DNA from: Lachnospiraceae bacterium | GTDB taxonomy: Bacteria; Bacillota; Clostridia; Lachnospirales; Lachnospiraceae | Assembly (NCBI GenBank): GCA_022796795.1 | Contig: JAAWJI010000009.1 | Span: 1 to 64,000 of the forward strand | Reading direction: 5' to 3' | Length of the DNA: 64,000 bases | Shown here: piece after piece, positions 24,297 to 34,916 of the stretch | Numbering within the stretch: the first letter of the stretch is position 1 | How the letters are laid out: every line of letters starts with the position of its first letter | Made by a program: the position numbers and the translations under genes | The notes under the pieces: model-generated | The model's database searches: none | The model's input: only the letters and a program-made list of their open reading frames with translations | What the model was told of the DNA's origin: nothing

Positions 24297-27200
24297 ATGA
24301 CAGGAAAAAAGAAAAGAGAGGGCCGAAAACGGCTTACAGCCATGTTTCTGGCTGCTTTCATGCTCATGTCCTTTTTGGACATGAATTACTCAGGGAAGGC
24401 TTATGCCATGGAAACCCAGGGGAGGGAGCTTTCCGGGATCGCTTTGGCACAGGAGGTCCAAGAGGAAGCCGGGGAACCAGAGGAGACAGAAGCCTTAGAG
24501 AATCAGGGAGAGTTAAAAAGCAAAAAAGCAGAGGAACAGCAGAAGGGGAAGAAAAATGAGGGTGAAGAAATCCCTTTTGCAGGAAAAAGCCTGGATTCCG
24601 CCATAAAAGAAGAAAAAGCGGAGACAGTGGGAAGAACAGAAGTGGAAGAAAAGGCAGTAATTGGCGGAGACTCCAGGACAGGGGGAGAAGCAAAAAGCGG
24701 GGAAGAATCAAAGGATGAAGCACCGAAAAGCGAGACAGAGTCGAATGCCGAAAGCGAGTCTGAAGAAGGGGAAAAACCAAAGGCCACGGAGGAGCCGAAA
24801 GCTGAGGAAGAACCAAAGGCCGAAGACGAGCTGAAAGAAGGGAGCGGGCCGAAAGAAGGGAGCGAGCCTAAGAACGAAGGCGGGCTGAAAGAAGGGGATC
24901 AACCGAAGGTCGAAAAGGAGCCGGAAAGCGGAACAGAATCGGAGACAGAGGAGGAAACAGAGACAGAGTTCGTCTCTTTGATCCAGGTAACAGGAGTGGG
25001 AGACCATATCCAATGGGAGTTTGACATGCCAAAGGAAGGCTATTCCTCAGGAGAGACGATTACAGGCCTTTTGCGCCCGGAGGAAGGATATGTGATTTTG
25101 GAACCCTCTGTCCAGGTGCAGGATGCAGAGGGCAAGGCGCAGGAATTTGAGCTGACTGTTCATCCGGAGGGAAACTTGGAGATTTGCTTTACAGCAGGGG
25201 AACAGGATGTGGAAATCCTGGCCCAGGCGAAACAGATCCGTCGGGTTTCTGTCAGCTGCCAGGATAAAAACGGAGAGCCCTCCGGGAGCCTGTCCGGCCA
25301 GGTATCTCCGCAGATTTTGTACGAGGGGGCAGAGGTATCCGTCCAGGTGACAAACACAGGGGCAAAGCTTTGGGATGCGCAGGTAAGCGCAGGGGAGACG
25401 GAAGTAGAGTTTACCATGGATTCCCAGGGCCTGTCCTTTGTCATGCCGGATTCTGACGCAGAGGTGATGATTTATGAGCTGGAGACCTTAAACCAGGGCG
25501 ATTTGTCCGGGGAGGACTCCGCCATTACCGGAGACTGGCAGGGCAGCACCTCCGCCACGAAAAAGGATGGGGAACCAGATGTGGAGCTGGGAAAATCCGC
25601 CCGCTGGACAGATATTGAGGACGGATATGCGGAGCTGACCATTACGGAGCGGGATATCTCGGATTATTCCAATATCCCCACGGATTATATTTTTATCCTG
25701 GACCGTACCCGTACCATGTCCTTAAATGAGGCCACTATGGAGGGCGGAAGCGGCGCGGCCACCTATATGAACCAGAATTCTCCCTGCATCAATCCAGAGC
25801 ACTACTATTATAAGGGGGGAATCACCCTTCGGCTGCTGGATTATTTCACAGGGTATTCGGAGGGGAATCATACCTGGTACAGCGGTTTAAATCCCAGCGC
25901 AAGGTTCTGGAACCGGCACTACAATGCTGGGGGGCAGAATATCCTTCCCTCCTATGAAAACGGCTGCCAGGATCGGCTTTCCCTGGCAAAGACAGCCATC
26001 CAGGAGCTGGTGGACCAGGTGGAGCAGGATAACCGGGCGGTTCCTCCGGGGGCTCTGCGGTCCCGGATTGCCTTTTGGAGCTTTGGGGACAGCTACCGGT
26101 CTCAAATGGGAGATAAGCGGGATCAGGGCCTGTATAACTACACTCCGCTGACAGAGGATTATAACGCAGTTCGGAGAGCAGTCAAGGAGGTAAAGACTTA
26201 TTCGGGAACCTATTATCTGGCATCCCTCACAGAGGCCTACCAGATTTTGGTGAACCGGAATGCTGCGGAAAATACCAGGAAAAATAATTATACCAAGGTG
26301 GTATTTCTCTCTGACGGCCAGTGTGAGGATCAGGTAGCCCAGTCTCGGGCCATGGCGGATAAAATCAAGGCTCTGCCCAACACGGAATTGTTTACCCTGG
26401 CTATTGGCATGACGGCAGATTCCGAAGGAGCCCGGCTTTTGCGGCAGCTGGCCTCCAGTGATCAGCACACAGCCTCCTTTTGGCAGAACCTGACCTTTGA
26501 CGGAGGCCAGGGCTCGGTGCTGGCCCAGACTCTGTTTGCCATTGATAAAAAGGCCACGGAGGTAAAAGCCTGCAATAAGGTTTTGACGGATCAGATCGAG
26601 ACCACCTATTGGGAGCCTGTGGAGGTGCTGAGCGCAACAGGCGGCCTTCAGCGGGTGAATCTGGACAAAAGCACCGGAAAGCTGACCTGGCAGATTCCGG
26701 AAGGAGCCGGAACTACTTATAGCTGCACGGTGAAGCTAAAGCTTAAGGATGCCTATCGGTATCTTCTGTCGGATACCTCCTATCCTACAAACCGGGATGC
26801 CGGCGGAGCTACGGCAGCGGACATTGCGGCAGATCCTGCCCGTGCAGGGGCTGTGGTGGATTACACCATCAGCGGCGGCATGTACCATACCCAGAGCCGG
26901 AAAACAGGCGTGGTGACGCCGACTCTGAAATATGGAACCGTGCAGATAAAAGGACAAAAGAACTGGACAGTCTTGGGTTCCCAGGCAGAGCGAATCACAG
27001 TACGGCTTATGCGCACCCTGCCTGGGCAGACAGGGGCATCCCAGGTAAACAATGATGTGACCAACGTGACCGGGAACTGGCAGTATGCTTTTACCAGGCG
27101 GGTCTTGCCGGATGGAACAAAAAAGCCTCTCATCAAATATGACGAGAGGGGCCGGAACATTTCCTATGAGGTGACAGAAACGCCCCTGGCCTGTTACAGA

Positions 27201-30200
27201 CAGCTTTCCAGCAAAACTACGGCCGGGGCGGCAGATCAAAACGGCGGTGTAATCCTGGATACCCAGCTGTACAACGAGCCCTTTAAGGTGCGGGCGCAGA
27301 TTCAAAAGACGGATGCAGAGACCGGGAATCCTCTCAGCGGGGCGGAGTTTTCCGTCTATGCCTGGAGTGTGCGCCAAAAGAGCTATGTCCCCTACCGGGG
27401 AACTACCCAGGAACATGGAGTTCCCTATGAGACAGGAACCATAGATGGAGCCGGCAGCGGGATGAAGCTTAAGGAGACGGAAAAGGGAAACTATGCCACG
27501 CCGGCCTGGCTGTACTATGCCCCGGACAACCAGGGGCGGTTCCGTATTGTGGAGACAAAAGCGCCGTCAGGGTATTATGGAGACTGGGAGGACAGTTTGA
27601 CAGAGAAGCTGGGCTTGGCGGGGAAAGAGGGCTTGGAAGAAAAAGGGAGCTTGGCAGGGAAGCTGGGCCTGGTAGGGAAGAAGGATGTTCTGGAGAGGAT
27701 GGCTTCCTTAGACAAAAATAAGAAAGTCTACGATTTCCAAATTTCCGGAAATGCAGCGGAAAATATGTCCACCATTCACTTGTCCAATCAGGAGGATGGA
27801 ACTTTCACAAACCAGAGGGTGAAGGGAAAGCTGATCTTTACGAAAAACGATCTGGAGGCAGAGGCTCCCATTTCCCAGGGAGACGCGGTACTGGAAGGGG
27901 CAAAATACCGTCTGTATGCGGCAGAGGATCTGATTCATGGGGACGGAACCACAGGGGTTCTGTACCGAAAGGACCAGGAGATTCCGGTTCGGTTCACAAG
28001 AAACCAGGAGGATGTGCGGACCTATGCCTATGACCCGGCGGGAATCGATACGCTGACAACAGGAGCAGGAGCTCAGATTCAGGTGGAGGGCCTGGAGCTT
28101 GGCAACTACTATCTGAAAGAGGAGGCAGCCAGCCAGGGGTATCTGGTGGATTCGGACAAGCATATGTTCACCTTTTCCTACGAGGGAGAGGAAATCAAAG
28201 AGGTGAAAGCAGAGGAATCAGCGGATGAGCGGGTGAAAAAGCAGGCCCTGTCCTTCTATAAGATGACAGGAGCTGACAACAGCGATGAGCTGCTTCCCCT
28301 TCAGGGCGCGGGGTTCAGCATTTATCTGCTGTCCTCTCTGTCTCAGGGAAAATACATGGAACTGACAGACGCTGAGGCTGCCCAGGCTCTTTTGGATGAT
28401 TTTCGGAATCCTCAGACCCTGGGATATGAGGCATTTCGGGAAATCTGTCCGGCCCGGGTATATGCGGCAGCGGACCATGGGGACGTGGAGAGCGGCAGGC
28501 TTGTAAAGACTGTAGACTACGGTGAAACTTTGTTTCAGGCAGAGGGTGGTGAGAATGCCTATCTGGTGGCAGAACTGAGATCCGATGAAAAGGGAATCGT
28601 GAAAACACCGTCTCTTCCCTATGGCAGATATGCGGCGGTAGAGACCACTGCGCCCAAGGGCGTGCTGGCCACCCGTCCCTTTGTGTTTACCGTGACAGGA
28701 GATGACCAGGACCAGACCGTCAACGGAGACGGGAAGGGAGAGCAGCTGGAGGATCTGATCATCCGCATGGACCGCCCGATCATGGCTTTGGTACGGATCA
28801 TGAAGCAGGATGCAGACAGCAAAAAGACGGTTTTGATGGAAGGGGCCTCCTATGTGATTCACGATGTGGAGGATGCCTGGTTTTCCTATTATACAAAGGA
28901 GATGACCTCAGAACAGAAAAGGAGATACAAGGAGAGCTATGGAGACCTGGTGGTGCAGTACAGCCAGGGAAACTGGCTGGGAACCCGGGAGCATCCCTAT
29001 ACCACCAAGCAGGCAGCGGGGGCAGAGGAAACGGCAAATGTGTATATTGAGACTCCGGCAGAGCTTCCCGGAGGAATCTACGAGCTGGAGGAGATTCAGG
29101 CGCCTGACAATTATATTCTCCAGGGAAAAGAAGGGGTGATCGCCAAGACAGAAGGAGAAACCAGCGCGGAAAACCATACCTTTTATGAGCGGGAGGAGGA
29201 CGGCGCCTGGACGCCTACGCCCAGGAATCGGACCCGTTTCCTGGTTTCCAGCGGGGAAGCCGTATACGAGGAAAACGTCCATGCCTTTGTGGTCACTGCA
29301 AAGCAGGCCAATACCCCAGCTGTAGGAAAAATCTCCATCTATGTCCAGGGAGAGCAGCTGGTGTCCGCCGGACAGAAGGGAAGGACAGGGCTTTCCGGAG
29401 TATGGAATCAGGTCAAGGAGGTTCTGATCAGAGGAGCCTTGAGATACGGCCTGAATGCTGCCCAAACAGCAGAAGGGGAACGCCTGGGGACTCAGGAGGA
29501 ACTGGAGTCCTTTGAGGACTATACCTTTACCTATGAAATGCGTCCTGTAAAAGGAGCCAGGTTTGAAATTCATGCAGCGGAAAATATTTTTACCCCGGAG
29601 GGCGGCGTGAATGGAGAGCAGCTCTATGCCCAGGGAGAACTGGTGGAAATCCTCACCACGGATGAGGAGGGAAAGACCTGGACTGGTCAGGAAGACTGGC
29701 CGGGGACCAAGACAGCCAAGGGACTGCCTCTGGGGCGGTATACGGTGACCCAGACCGTTGCGGGACAAGGATTTGCCCTGACAGAGGAAAATGCAAGGCC
29801 AAGAGAGGTGGAAATCACCTATGCAGGCCAGGAGGTGCCGGTGATTTACCGGGATGAAAGCTACACCAGTCCCCGGCAGCAGGTGCAGATCTCTATAGAG
29901 AAACGGGATGAGGAGACCAAAGTTACCCTTTCCGGCGCTATATTCGGTCTGTATACAGCAGAGGATATTCAGGACTATCAGAGGAAGAAATTGGTGAAGG
30001 CAGACACCCTGATTGCGGTAGCAAAGACATCTGTAAATCAACAGGGACAGGTGCAGAAGGCTGTATTCCAGCCAAAGCTGCCTTTGGGACAGTATTATGT
30101 AGAGGAGCTAAAGGCCCCTGCAGGCTATGCTGCGGGAAACAGCAGAATCACTGTGGACGCCTCCTACCAAGAGGACCAGCGGGAACAAATTATGCTGTCC

Positions 30201-33200
30201 GGCGTCATTGAGAATCCGCCCATCCGGGTCCAGATAGATCTGATGGACTATTTTACGGAGGCAGAGCTGGAAGGAGCCAGCCTGCAGCTGACAGATGAAG
30301 AGGGAAATGTGTTTACCACTCTTTTAACCGGGCAGGGAGGAAGCCAGGTAATTCTGGGATTAGAGCAGGGGAAAACCTATACGGTGACGGAGCTGAGGGC
30401 AAGAGATGGATATTCCTGCCAGCTGTATCAGAAAGAGGATTACAAGACAACGAGAGAGGACGCTCTGGAACTTGAGAAAATCCATACAGGGGAACAGGGG
30501 ACAGCCGTCGCCTTCCAGGTGCAGAATGAAAGCAGGCTGCAGGTAGTGAGCCTGTTTAATAAGCCTGCCACAGGAGAGCTGATCCTGGAGAAAACGGGAG
30601 AGGTGCCTGTTGGAACCAGGGAAGGAGTGGATGACAAGGGCTATTTAAAGAAGGAACCCATTTATGAGATTCAGGGACTGCCTGGGGCGGAATACGTCCT
30701 CCTGACAGAAGAGGAAATCCAGTATCCGGACGGCAGCACAGGAATCGTCTTTGGTGAAAATGAGCTGGTGCTGGACCAATATGAAATCAGAAAGGGGACC
30801 AGAGCTTTAAAGCACTATGAGATTCAGGTACCAGAGGGCTGTGGAGAGCTGGCAGATGTATCCGATTATATGGGGATTGCACCAAAGGAGACAGCATCTT
30901 TGGAAGAAATCCGGGACTTTTACCAGGAACACAAGACAGAGGTGCAAAGAGAGCTGCCGGATGGAAGGCCGGTCAGATTCGTGTTACGCACAGGAGAGGA
31001 CGGAACTGTAAAAATCACAGGACTGCCAGTGGGACATTACACGGCTGTGGAGGTAAAGGCTCCGGTGGGCTATTACCGGGATTCGGAGAACTGTACGAAG
31101 GAGGCTGCGCTGATACAGACAGAAGCTGCGGTGGCAGAAACTGCGGAGACAGAGGCTGCGGTGGCAAAAACTGCGGAGACAGAGGCTGCGGTGGCAGAAA
31201 CTGTGGAGACGGAGGCTTCAGGGACAGAGAATGTGGAGACAGGGACTGCGGGGACAGAGGCTGTCAAGGCAGAAACTATGAAGACGGATAGCGGACAGAT
31301 CAAGAGGAAGGTTGCATTCGAAAATGCCAGACAGGAGCTTTCGGACCCGGAGAACCCTGTGCCGCCCTTAACAGAAGTGATCTATCATCCGGGAATCCGG
31401 ATACGGAAACAGGCGGAAAAGAATGTCTATAAGCCGGGTGAAACAGCTGTTTACCACATTACAGTGTACAATATCGGAGATGTAGGACTGAGGGATATTG
31501 TTGTGACAGATTCTCTGGCAGGGGGATTCACCCATCCCGCAGATTCCCAGGCAGGAGGTGCAGCGTATTTTGCAGATTCTCTGGAAGGAAGTGCAGGGTA
31601 TTCTGTAAATTCCCTGAAAGGAGGCGTCATCCACACCATAGATGCTTTGGCTGTAGGACAGCAGGAAAGCTTTACCTATACCTACAAGGTGCCCGCGGAT
31701 GCCCTGGCAGGCAGCCGCATAGACAATCAAGTGTACACAAAGGGAACGCCGGTGGTTCCGGACCCGGGAGTGGATACCTATGGGCGGGAGATACCTGTTG
31801 ATCCAGCCTCTTATGAGGAGCCGGAGGACCAAGACACAGAAAAGATCTTTGTGGAAAATGGCAGCATCCTGGTGAAGAAGGAAACGCAAAAGCGGATGTA
31901 TGCGCCCGGAGAGACAGCCTTGTACCAGATTACGGTAATGAATACCGGGGAACTCCCCCTGGAGGATGTGACAGTAAGAGACAGTCTGGGAGGAGCCTTC
32001 CGACTGGAGCCAGGGGACGGGCTGTATCTTCGCGGGGACGGAAGCTTGGGGATTCGGGAACTCCCGGCTCATGGGCAGGCGGTTTTCAGCTATGTCTATG
32101 AGATTCCTCAGGATACGAAAGCCGGGAACCTGAAAAATGTAGTGTGGGCCGGCGGCACCACCAGGGGAGAAAACAAGGAGCCGGTAGAGGCCTGGGACGA
32201 GGAGGTCATTCTAGTGCAGAATCCCCGGATTGCCATTACAAAGGCAGCAGACAGGCAGATCTATGAGCCTGGGAAAGCTGTGGTCTATACCATAACGGTG
32301 ACGAATACCGGAGACTGTGAGCTGACAGATGTGGAGGTTCTGGAACAGGTATTGGGAGACGGAACCTTTACAGCCTCAGAAAAAGGAAGCTTTGCAGGGA
32401 CAAAGGCTGTGATCGGAGACCTTGCCGCAGGAGAACAGGTGAGACTTACCTTTGCCTGCCAGGTGCCGGAGGATGCCGATCTGGGAGACACCATTCCCAA
32501 TCGGGCGGCTGTACGGGGAACCTCAAAGCCTGTGAGAGATCCGGGATATCCAGAAACGCCGGAGGGAGAGCCAGGTTACCTGCCCACCGAAACCGTATGG
32601 GACCGAGATACAGAGGAAATCTGCGTCATCCGTCCCAGGGCTGGCATGGCAGTGAGAAAATACAGCATGGACGAAGGAGCCCGCACGCCCCAGGCAGGGG
32701 CAGCCTTTACCCTCTATGCCGGGGCGGATGTAAAAAATCTGCTGGGCAGCCTGGTTTATCAGGCCGGAGAGGAGATTGAGACGGCTGTTTCCGGAGCGGA
32801 CGGCATGGCCTATTTCCAGACGGACCTTCCCATAGGGATCTATCAGGTAAGGGAGACCAAAGCGCCGGCCGGGCATTACAGCAGCAAAAAGGAGATTACT
32901 TTCCTGCTGAATGCCTATCAATATCAGGATCATGTGCATTACCTGAGCGTACAGGATGAGGTGGAAAATCCCATTACCAGGGTGTATATTAAGCTGACGG
33001 ATGACCGGACCGGCCAGGAGCTGGCAGGAGCAGGGCTGCAGATTACAGACCAGGAGGGAAATCCTGTAAGAGCCTGGGTGACAAGGGTCAGTGATGGTTA
33101 TACCGTCAAGGGACTTTCTGTGGACACTGCATATACCATTCGGGAGGTTCTGCCCCGGGAAGGATATTTGCAGAAATTTACAGGAACATCCATAGTATCT

Positions 33201-34778
33201 CCCAATGCAAGCTTAACAGATCTTAAGAACGCCCAGGTGTCCTTTCAGCTTTTGGATATGCCAACAGATGTGACAGAGGACGGAAAGCTGGACAAAACCG
33301 GGATTCCGGAGGAGACCCGAATTTTTCTGGAGACGCCCTTTGTAACAGGCAGGGTGCAGCTGAATAAGGATGGGGAAATTCTGGATCGCTGGACGCCGGG
33401 GGACCGGATGAAGGCCTTTGTAAAATCCCTGTTTCACTATCACAGGGAACCATTGGCGAATGTGGAATTTACCGTATATGCCAGGGAAGATATTGTACAT
33501 CCTGATGGAGTAACCGGCGTGGTATTTCAGAAGGGAGATGTGGTGGCAACAGGAGTGCGGGAAATCCAGAGGACAGCTGTAGGAAAAACAGACAAAACGG
33601 GAACCTTAAGCTTTGCAGGAATGTATCTGGGTCAGTATGAGATCCGGGAGACCAGCCAGGCGGAGGGGTATATCCTGGATACCGAACCCCGAGTCTTTGG
33701 ACTGTCCTATGTGGATGGCTATACAGACCCTGTGGAGGCAGAGGGCGGAACCATTCTTTGGACCAACCAGCGCCAGCAGGTGGAAATAGAAGTGGAAAAG
33801 CTGGACCTTGAGAGCAAAGAGTATCTTTCCGGAGCCGTGTTTGGACTCTATAACGAGGAAGCCATTGAGAGCGAGCAGGGAAATGTTCTGGTGCCGGCCG
33901 ACACGCTGCTAGAAACCGTGGTGTCGGATGCGGAGGGGAAAGCCATGCTTGCCGGGAATTTGCCCCAGGCGGCCTATTATGTGAAGGAGCTTCAGGGGCC
34001 TGTGGGATATGATTTGGCAGAGGGAAATACGGTCCATGTGGATGCGTCTTATGATGAGGAAAAGGAGGAGATCAAAGAGACAGCCCGGTTTGAGAATATC
34101 CCCATAGACATACGGCCCGAGGTAGAGAAAACAGCTCCCCGGACAGCGGGTGCAGGAGAGGTTTACTCTTATACCATTGAGAAGGTTCGAAATACGGGAA
34201 ATGGCAGAGCCGAGTCATTTACTTTGACGGATATGCTGCCGGAGCAGGTGAGACTGGTGTATTTGGATACAGGAACCTTCCAGGGCTTTGCCGGAGAGGC
34301 TGTGTACAGCATCTGGTATCAGACAAGCAAGAGTCAAAAGTACCGACTGTGGATGGACCAGGTTCCGGCAGGCGAGAATAGGCGACTTGCTGTGGCGGAC
34401 CTAAAATTGGAGGAGGGAGAGGAGCTCCGATCCTTCCAATACCGGTTTGGAACAGTAGAAAAAGGTTTTACGGAACAGGAGAAGCCCCAGTATGCTGTCC
34501 AGGTAAAAGATGGGATTCCCGGGGAAACGGTACTGGTAAACCGGATTCATCTCCAGGGAAGCAAGCTTGGCATCACCTATGAGGACAGTGATGAGTGGAA
34601 GACCCAAGTGGAGATGCCGGAGGAGCCTGCCGGGAATCCGGGAGGAAATGACAGCCGGCCGGTGAGAGTTTGGGATGTGCAGACCGGGGACGAGACACCC
34701 ATAGGCGGATATTTGCTGCTGACGTTTGCAGCAGGATTGCTGGTCACTTTTGGGATGCGGAAAAGAGAGAGGAGGTAA
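24297..34778 (+). CDS. Giant multi-domain surface adhesin (vWA, SpaA/Cna-B-type and DUF11 repeats)
   Basis: About 3493 residues; the ATG at 24297 has AGGGAGG seven bases upstream, while the ATG at 24264 has no good site. Order: signal peptide (MFLAAFMLMSFLDM, cleavage after AYA near 37); Glu/Lys-rich disordered region to about 230; a vWA domain from about 460 with DRTRTMS as a DxTxT-type MIDAS and VVFLSDGQ; about ten SpaA-like prealbumin domains (AQIQKTDAETGNPLSGAEFS is the first); a 10-residue ETEAAVAETA repeat near 2275-2325; three DUF11-like repeats (about 2365, 2522, 2642); more SpaA domains; and a C-terminal QTGDETP motif, membrane span and RKRERR tail. SpaA domains are usually stabilised by Lys-Asn isopeptide bonds. 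Probably a sortase-anchored host or cell-contact fibre. No sortase gene is adjacent. Confidence 0.92.
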   Translation: MTGKKKREGRKRLTAMFLAAFMLMSFLDMNYSGKAYAMETQGRELSGIALAQEVQEEAGEPEETEALENQGELKSKKAEEQQKGKKNEGEEIPFAGKSLDSAIKEEKAETVGRTEVEEKAVIGGDSRTGGEAKSGEESKDEAPKSETESNAESESEEGEKPKATEEPKAEEEPKAEDELKEGSGPKEGSEPKNEGGLKEGDQPKVEKEPESGTESETEEETETEFVSLIQVTGVGDHIQWEFDMPKEGYSSGETITGLLRPEEGYVILEPSVQVQDAEGKAQEFELTVHPEGNLEICFTAGEQDVEILAQAKQIRRVSVSCQDKNGEPSGSLSGQVSPQILYEGAEVSVQVTNTGAKLWDAQVSAGETEVEFTMDSQGLSFVMPDSDAEVMIYELETLNQGDLSGEDSAITGDWQGSTSATKKDGEPDVELGKSARWTDIEDGYAELTITERDISDYSNIPTDYIFILDRTRTMSLNEATMEGGSGAATYMNQNSPCINPEHYYYKGGITLRLLDYFTGYSEGNHTWYSGLNPSARFWNRHYNAGGQNILPSYENGCQDRLSLAKTAIQELVDQVEQDNRAVPPGALRSRIAFWSFGDSYRSQMGDKRDQGLYNYTPLTEDYNAVRRAVKEVKTYSGTYYLASLTEAYQILVNRNAAENTRKNNYTKVVFLSDGQCEDQVAQSRAMADKIKALPNTELFTLAIGMTADSEGARLLRQLASSDQHTASFWQNLTFDGGQGSVLAQTLFAIDKKATEVKACNKVLTDQIETTYWEPVEVLSATGGLQRVNLDKSTGKLTWQIPEGAGTTYSCTVKLKLKDAYRYLLSDTSYPTNRDAGGATAADIAADPARAGAVVDYTISGGMYHTQSRKTGVVTPTLKYGTVQIKGQKNWTVLGSQAERITVRLMRTLPGQTGASQVNNDVTNVTGNWQYAFTRRVLPDGTKKPLIKYDERGRNISYEVTETPLACYRQLSSKTTAGAADQNGGVILDTQLYNEPFKVRAQIQKTDAETGNPLSGAEFSVYAWSVRQKSYVPYRGTTQEHGVPYETGTIDGAGSGMKLKETEKGNYATPAWLYYAPDNQGRFRIVETKAPSGYYGDWEDSLTEKLGLAGKEGLEEKGSLAGKLGLVGKKDVLERMASLDKNKKVYDFQISGNAAENMSTIHLSNQEDGTFTNQRVKGKLIFTKNDLEAEAPISQGDAVLEGAKYRLYAAEDLIHGDGTTGVLYRKDQEIPVRFTRNQEDVRTYAYDPAGIDTLTTGAGAQIQVEGLELGNYYLKEEAASQGYLVDSDKHMFTFSYEGEEIKEVKAEESADERVKKQALSFYKMTGADNSDELLPLQGAGFSIYLLSSLSQGKYMELTDAEAAQALLDDFRNPQTLGYEAFREICPARVYAAADHGDVESGRLVKTVDYGETLFQAEGGENAYLVAELRSDEKGIVKTPSLPYGRYAAVETTAPKGVLATRPFVFTVTGDDQDQTVNGDGKGEQLEDLIIRMDRPIMALVRIMKQDADSKKTVLMEGASYVIHDVEDAWFSYYTKEMTSEQKRRYKESYGDLVVQYSQGNWLGTREHPYTTKQAAGAEETANVYIETPAELPGGIYELEEIQAPDNYILQGKEGVIAKTEGETSAENHTFYEREEDGAWTPTPRNRTRFLVSSGEAVYEENVHAFVVTAKQANTPAVGKISIYVQGEQLVSAGQKGRTGLSGVWNQVKEVLIRGALRYGLNAAQTAEGERLGTQEELESFEDYTFTYEMRPVKGARFEIHAAENIFTPEGGVNGEQLYAQGELVEILTTDEEGKTWTGQEDWPGTKTAKGLPLGRYTVTQTVAGQGFALTEENARPREVEITYAGQEVPVIYRDESYTSPRQQVQISIEKRDEETKVTLSGAIFGLYTAEDIQDYQRKKLVKADTLIAVAKTSVNQQGQVQKAVFQPKLPLGQYYVEELKAPAGYAAGNSRITVDASYQEDQREQIMLSGVIENPPIRVQIDLMDYFTEAELEGASLQLTDEEGNVFTTLLTGQGGSQVILGLEQGKTYTVTELRARDGYSCQLYQKEDYKTTREDALELEKIHTGEQGTAVAFQVQNESRLQVVSLFNKPATGELILEKTGEVPVGTREGVDDKGYLKKEPIYEIQGLPGAEYVLLTEEEIQYPDGSTGIVFGENELVLDQYEIRKGTRALKHYEIQVPEGCGELADVSDYMGIAPKETASLEEIRDFYQEHKTEVQRELPDGRPVRFVLRTGEDGTVKITGLPVGHYTAVEVKAPVGYYRDSENCTKEAALIQTEAAVAETAETEAAVAKTAETEAAVAETVETEASGTENVETGTAGTEAVKAETMKTDSGQIKRKVAFENARQELSDPENPVPPLTEVIYHPGIRIRKQAEKNVYKPGETAVYHITVYNIGDVGLRDIVVTDSLAGGFTHPADSQAGGAAYFADSLEGSAGYSVNSLKGGVIHTIDALAVGQQESFTYTYKVPADALAGSRIDNQVYTKGTPVVPDPGVDTYGREIPVDPASYEEPEDQDTEKIFVENGSILVKKETQKRMYAPGETALYQITVMNTGELPLEDVTVRDSLGGAFRLEPGDGLYLRGDGSLGIRELPAHGQAVFSYVYEIPQDTKAGNLKNVVWAGGTTRGENKEPVEAWDEEVILVQNPRIAITKAADRQIYEPGKAVVYTITVTNTGDCELTDVEVLEQVLGDGTFTASEKGSFAGTKAVIGDLAAGEQVRLTFACQVPEDADLGDTIPNRAAVRGTSKPVRDPGYPETPEGEPGYLPTETVWDRDTEEICVIRPRAGMAVRKYSMDEGARTPQAGAAFTLYAGADVKNLLGSLVYQAGEEIETAVSGADGMAYFQTDLPIGIYQVRETKAPAGHYSSKKEITFLLNAYQYQDHVHYLSVQDEVENPITRVYIKLTDDRTGQELAGAGLQITDQEGNPVRAWVTRVSDGYTVKGLSVDTAYTIREVLPREGYLQKFTGTSIVSPNASLTDLKNAQVSFQLLDMPTDVTEDGKLDKTGIPEETRIFLETPFVTGRVQLNKDGEILDRWTPGDRMKAFVKSLFHYHREPLANVEFTVYAREDIVHPDGVTGVVFQKGDVVATGVREIQRTAVGKTDKTGTLSFAGMYLGQYEIRETSQAEGYILDTEPRVFGLSYVDGYTDPVEAEGGTILWTNQRQQVEIEVEKLDLESKEYLSGAVFGLYNEEAIESEQGNVLVPADTLLETVVSDAEGKAMLAGNLPQAAYYVKELQGPVGYDLAEGNTVHVDASYDEEKEEIKETARFENIPIDIRPEVEKTAPRTAGAGEVYSYTIEKVRNTGNGRAESFTLTDMLPEQVRLVYLDTGTFQGFAGEAVYSIWYQTSKSQKYRLWMDQVPAGENRRLAVADLKLEEGEELRSFQYRFGTVEKGFTEQEKPQYAVQVKDGIPGETVLVNRIHLQGSKLGITYEDSDEWKTQVEMPEEPAGNPGGNDSRPVRVWDVQTGDETPIGGYLLLTFAAGLLVTFGMRKRERR
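31119..31268 (+). repeat. 30-bp tandem repeat inside the adhesin gene
   Basis: Five units of 30 bases encoding ETEAAVAETA-like decapeptides; the first three differ by only one or two bases, the last two are diverged. It forms a flexible linker between SpaA-like and DUF11 modules. Confidence 0.85.
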
Positions 34779-34794
34779 GGAAACCTATAGTTTG

Positions 34795-34821
34795 CCCCCG
34801 GAAGCGTCAGGCTTTCGGGGG
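34795..34821 (+). terminator. GC-rich hairpin after the adhesin gene
   Basis: CCCCCGGAAGC pairs with GCTTTCGGGGG around GTCAG, 17 bases after the stop codon. There is no clear T-tract, but position and stability fit transcript termination or 3' protection. Confidence 0.6.
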
Positions 34822-34839
34822 TGAGCTGTATGGAAAAGG

Positions 34840-34873
34840 TTCCCTTTGTTTTTATATCGGAAAACAAAGGGAA
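34840..34873. other. 13-bp perfect inverted repeat before the DUF262 cluster
   Basis: TTCCCTTTGTTTT and AAAACAAAGGGAA face each other around eight bases. TATAAT at 34880-34885 follows immediately. It could be a terminator read leftward (T-rich on that strand) or an operator for the following cluster. Confidence 0.5.
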
Positions 34874-34916
34874 ATCCATTATAATGATGATAAAGTGCTG
34901 ACCGAGAGGTACAGAT

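Noticed and set aside
28908-30041. Minus-strand open frame of 377 codons inside the adhesin
   Set aside because: It is a shadow of the repetitive SpaA-coding sequence with no start signal or recognisable family.
34840-34873. 13-bp inverted repeat as ends of a MITE or IS
   Set aside because: The arms are only eight bases apart, so nothing is enclosed; a hairpin or operator is the better reading.
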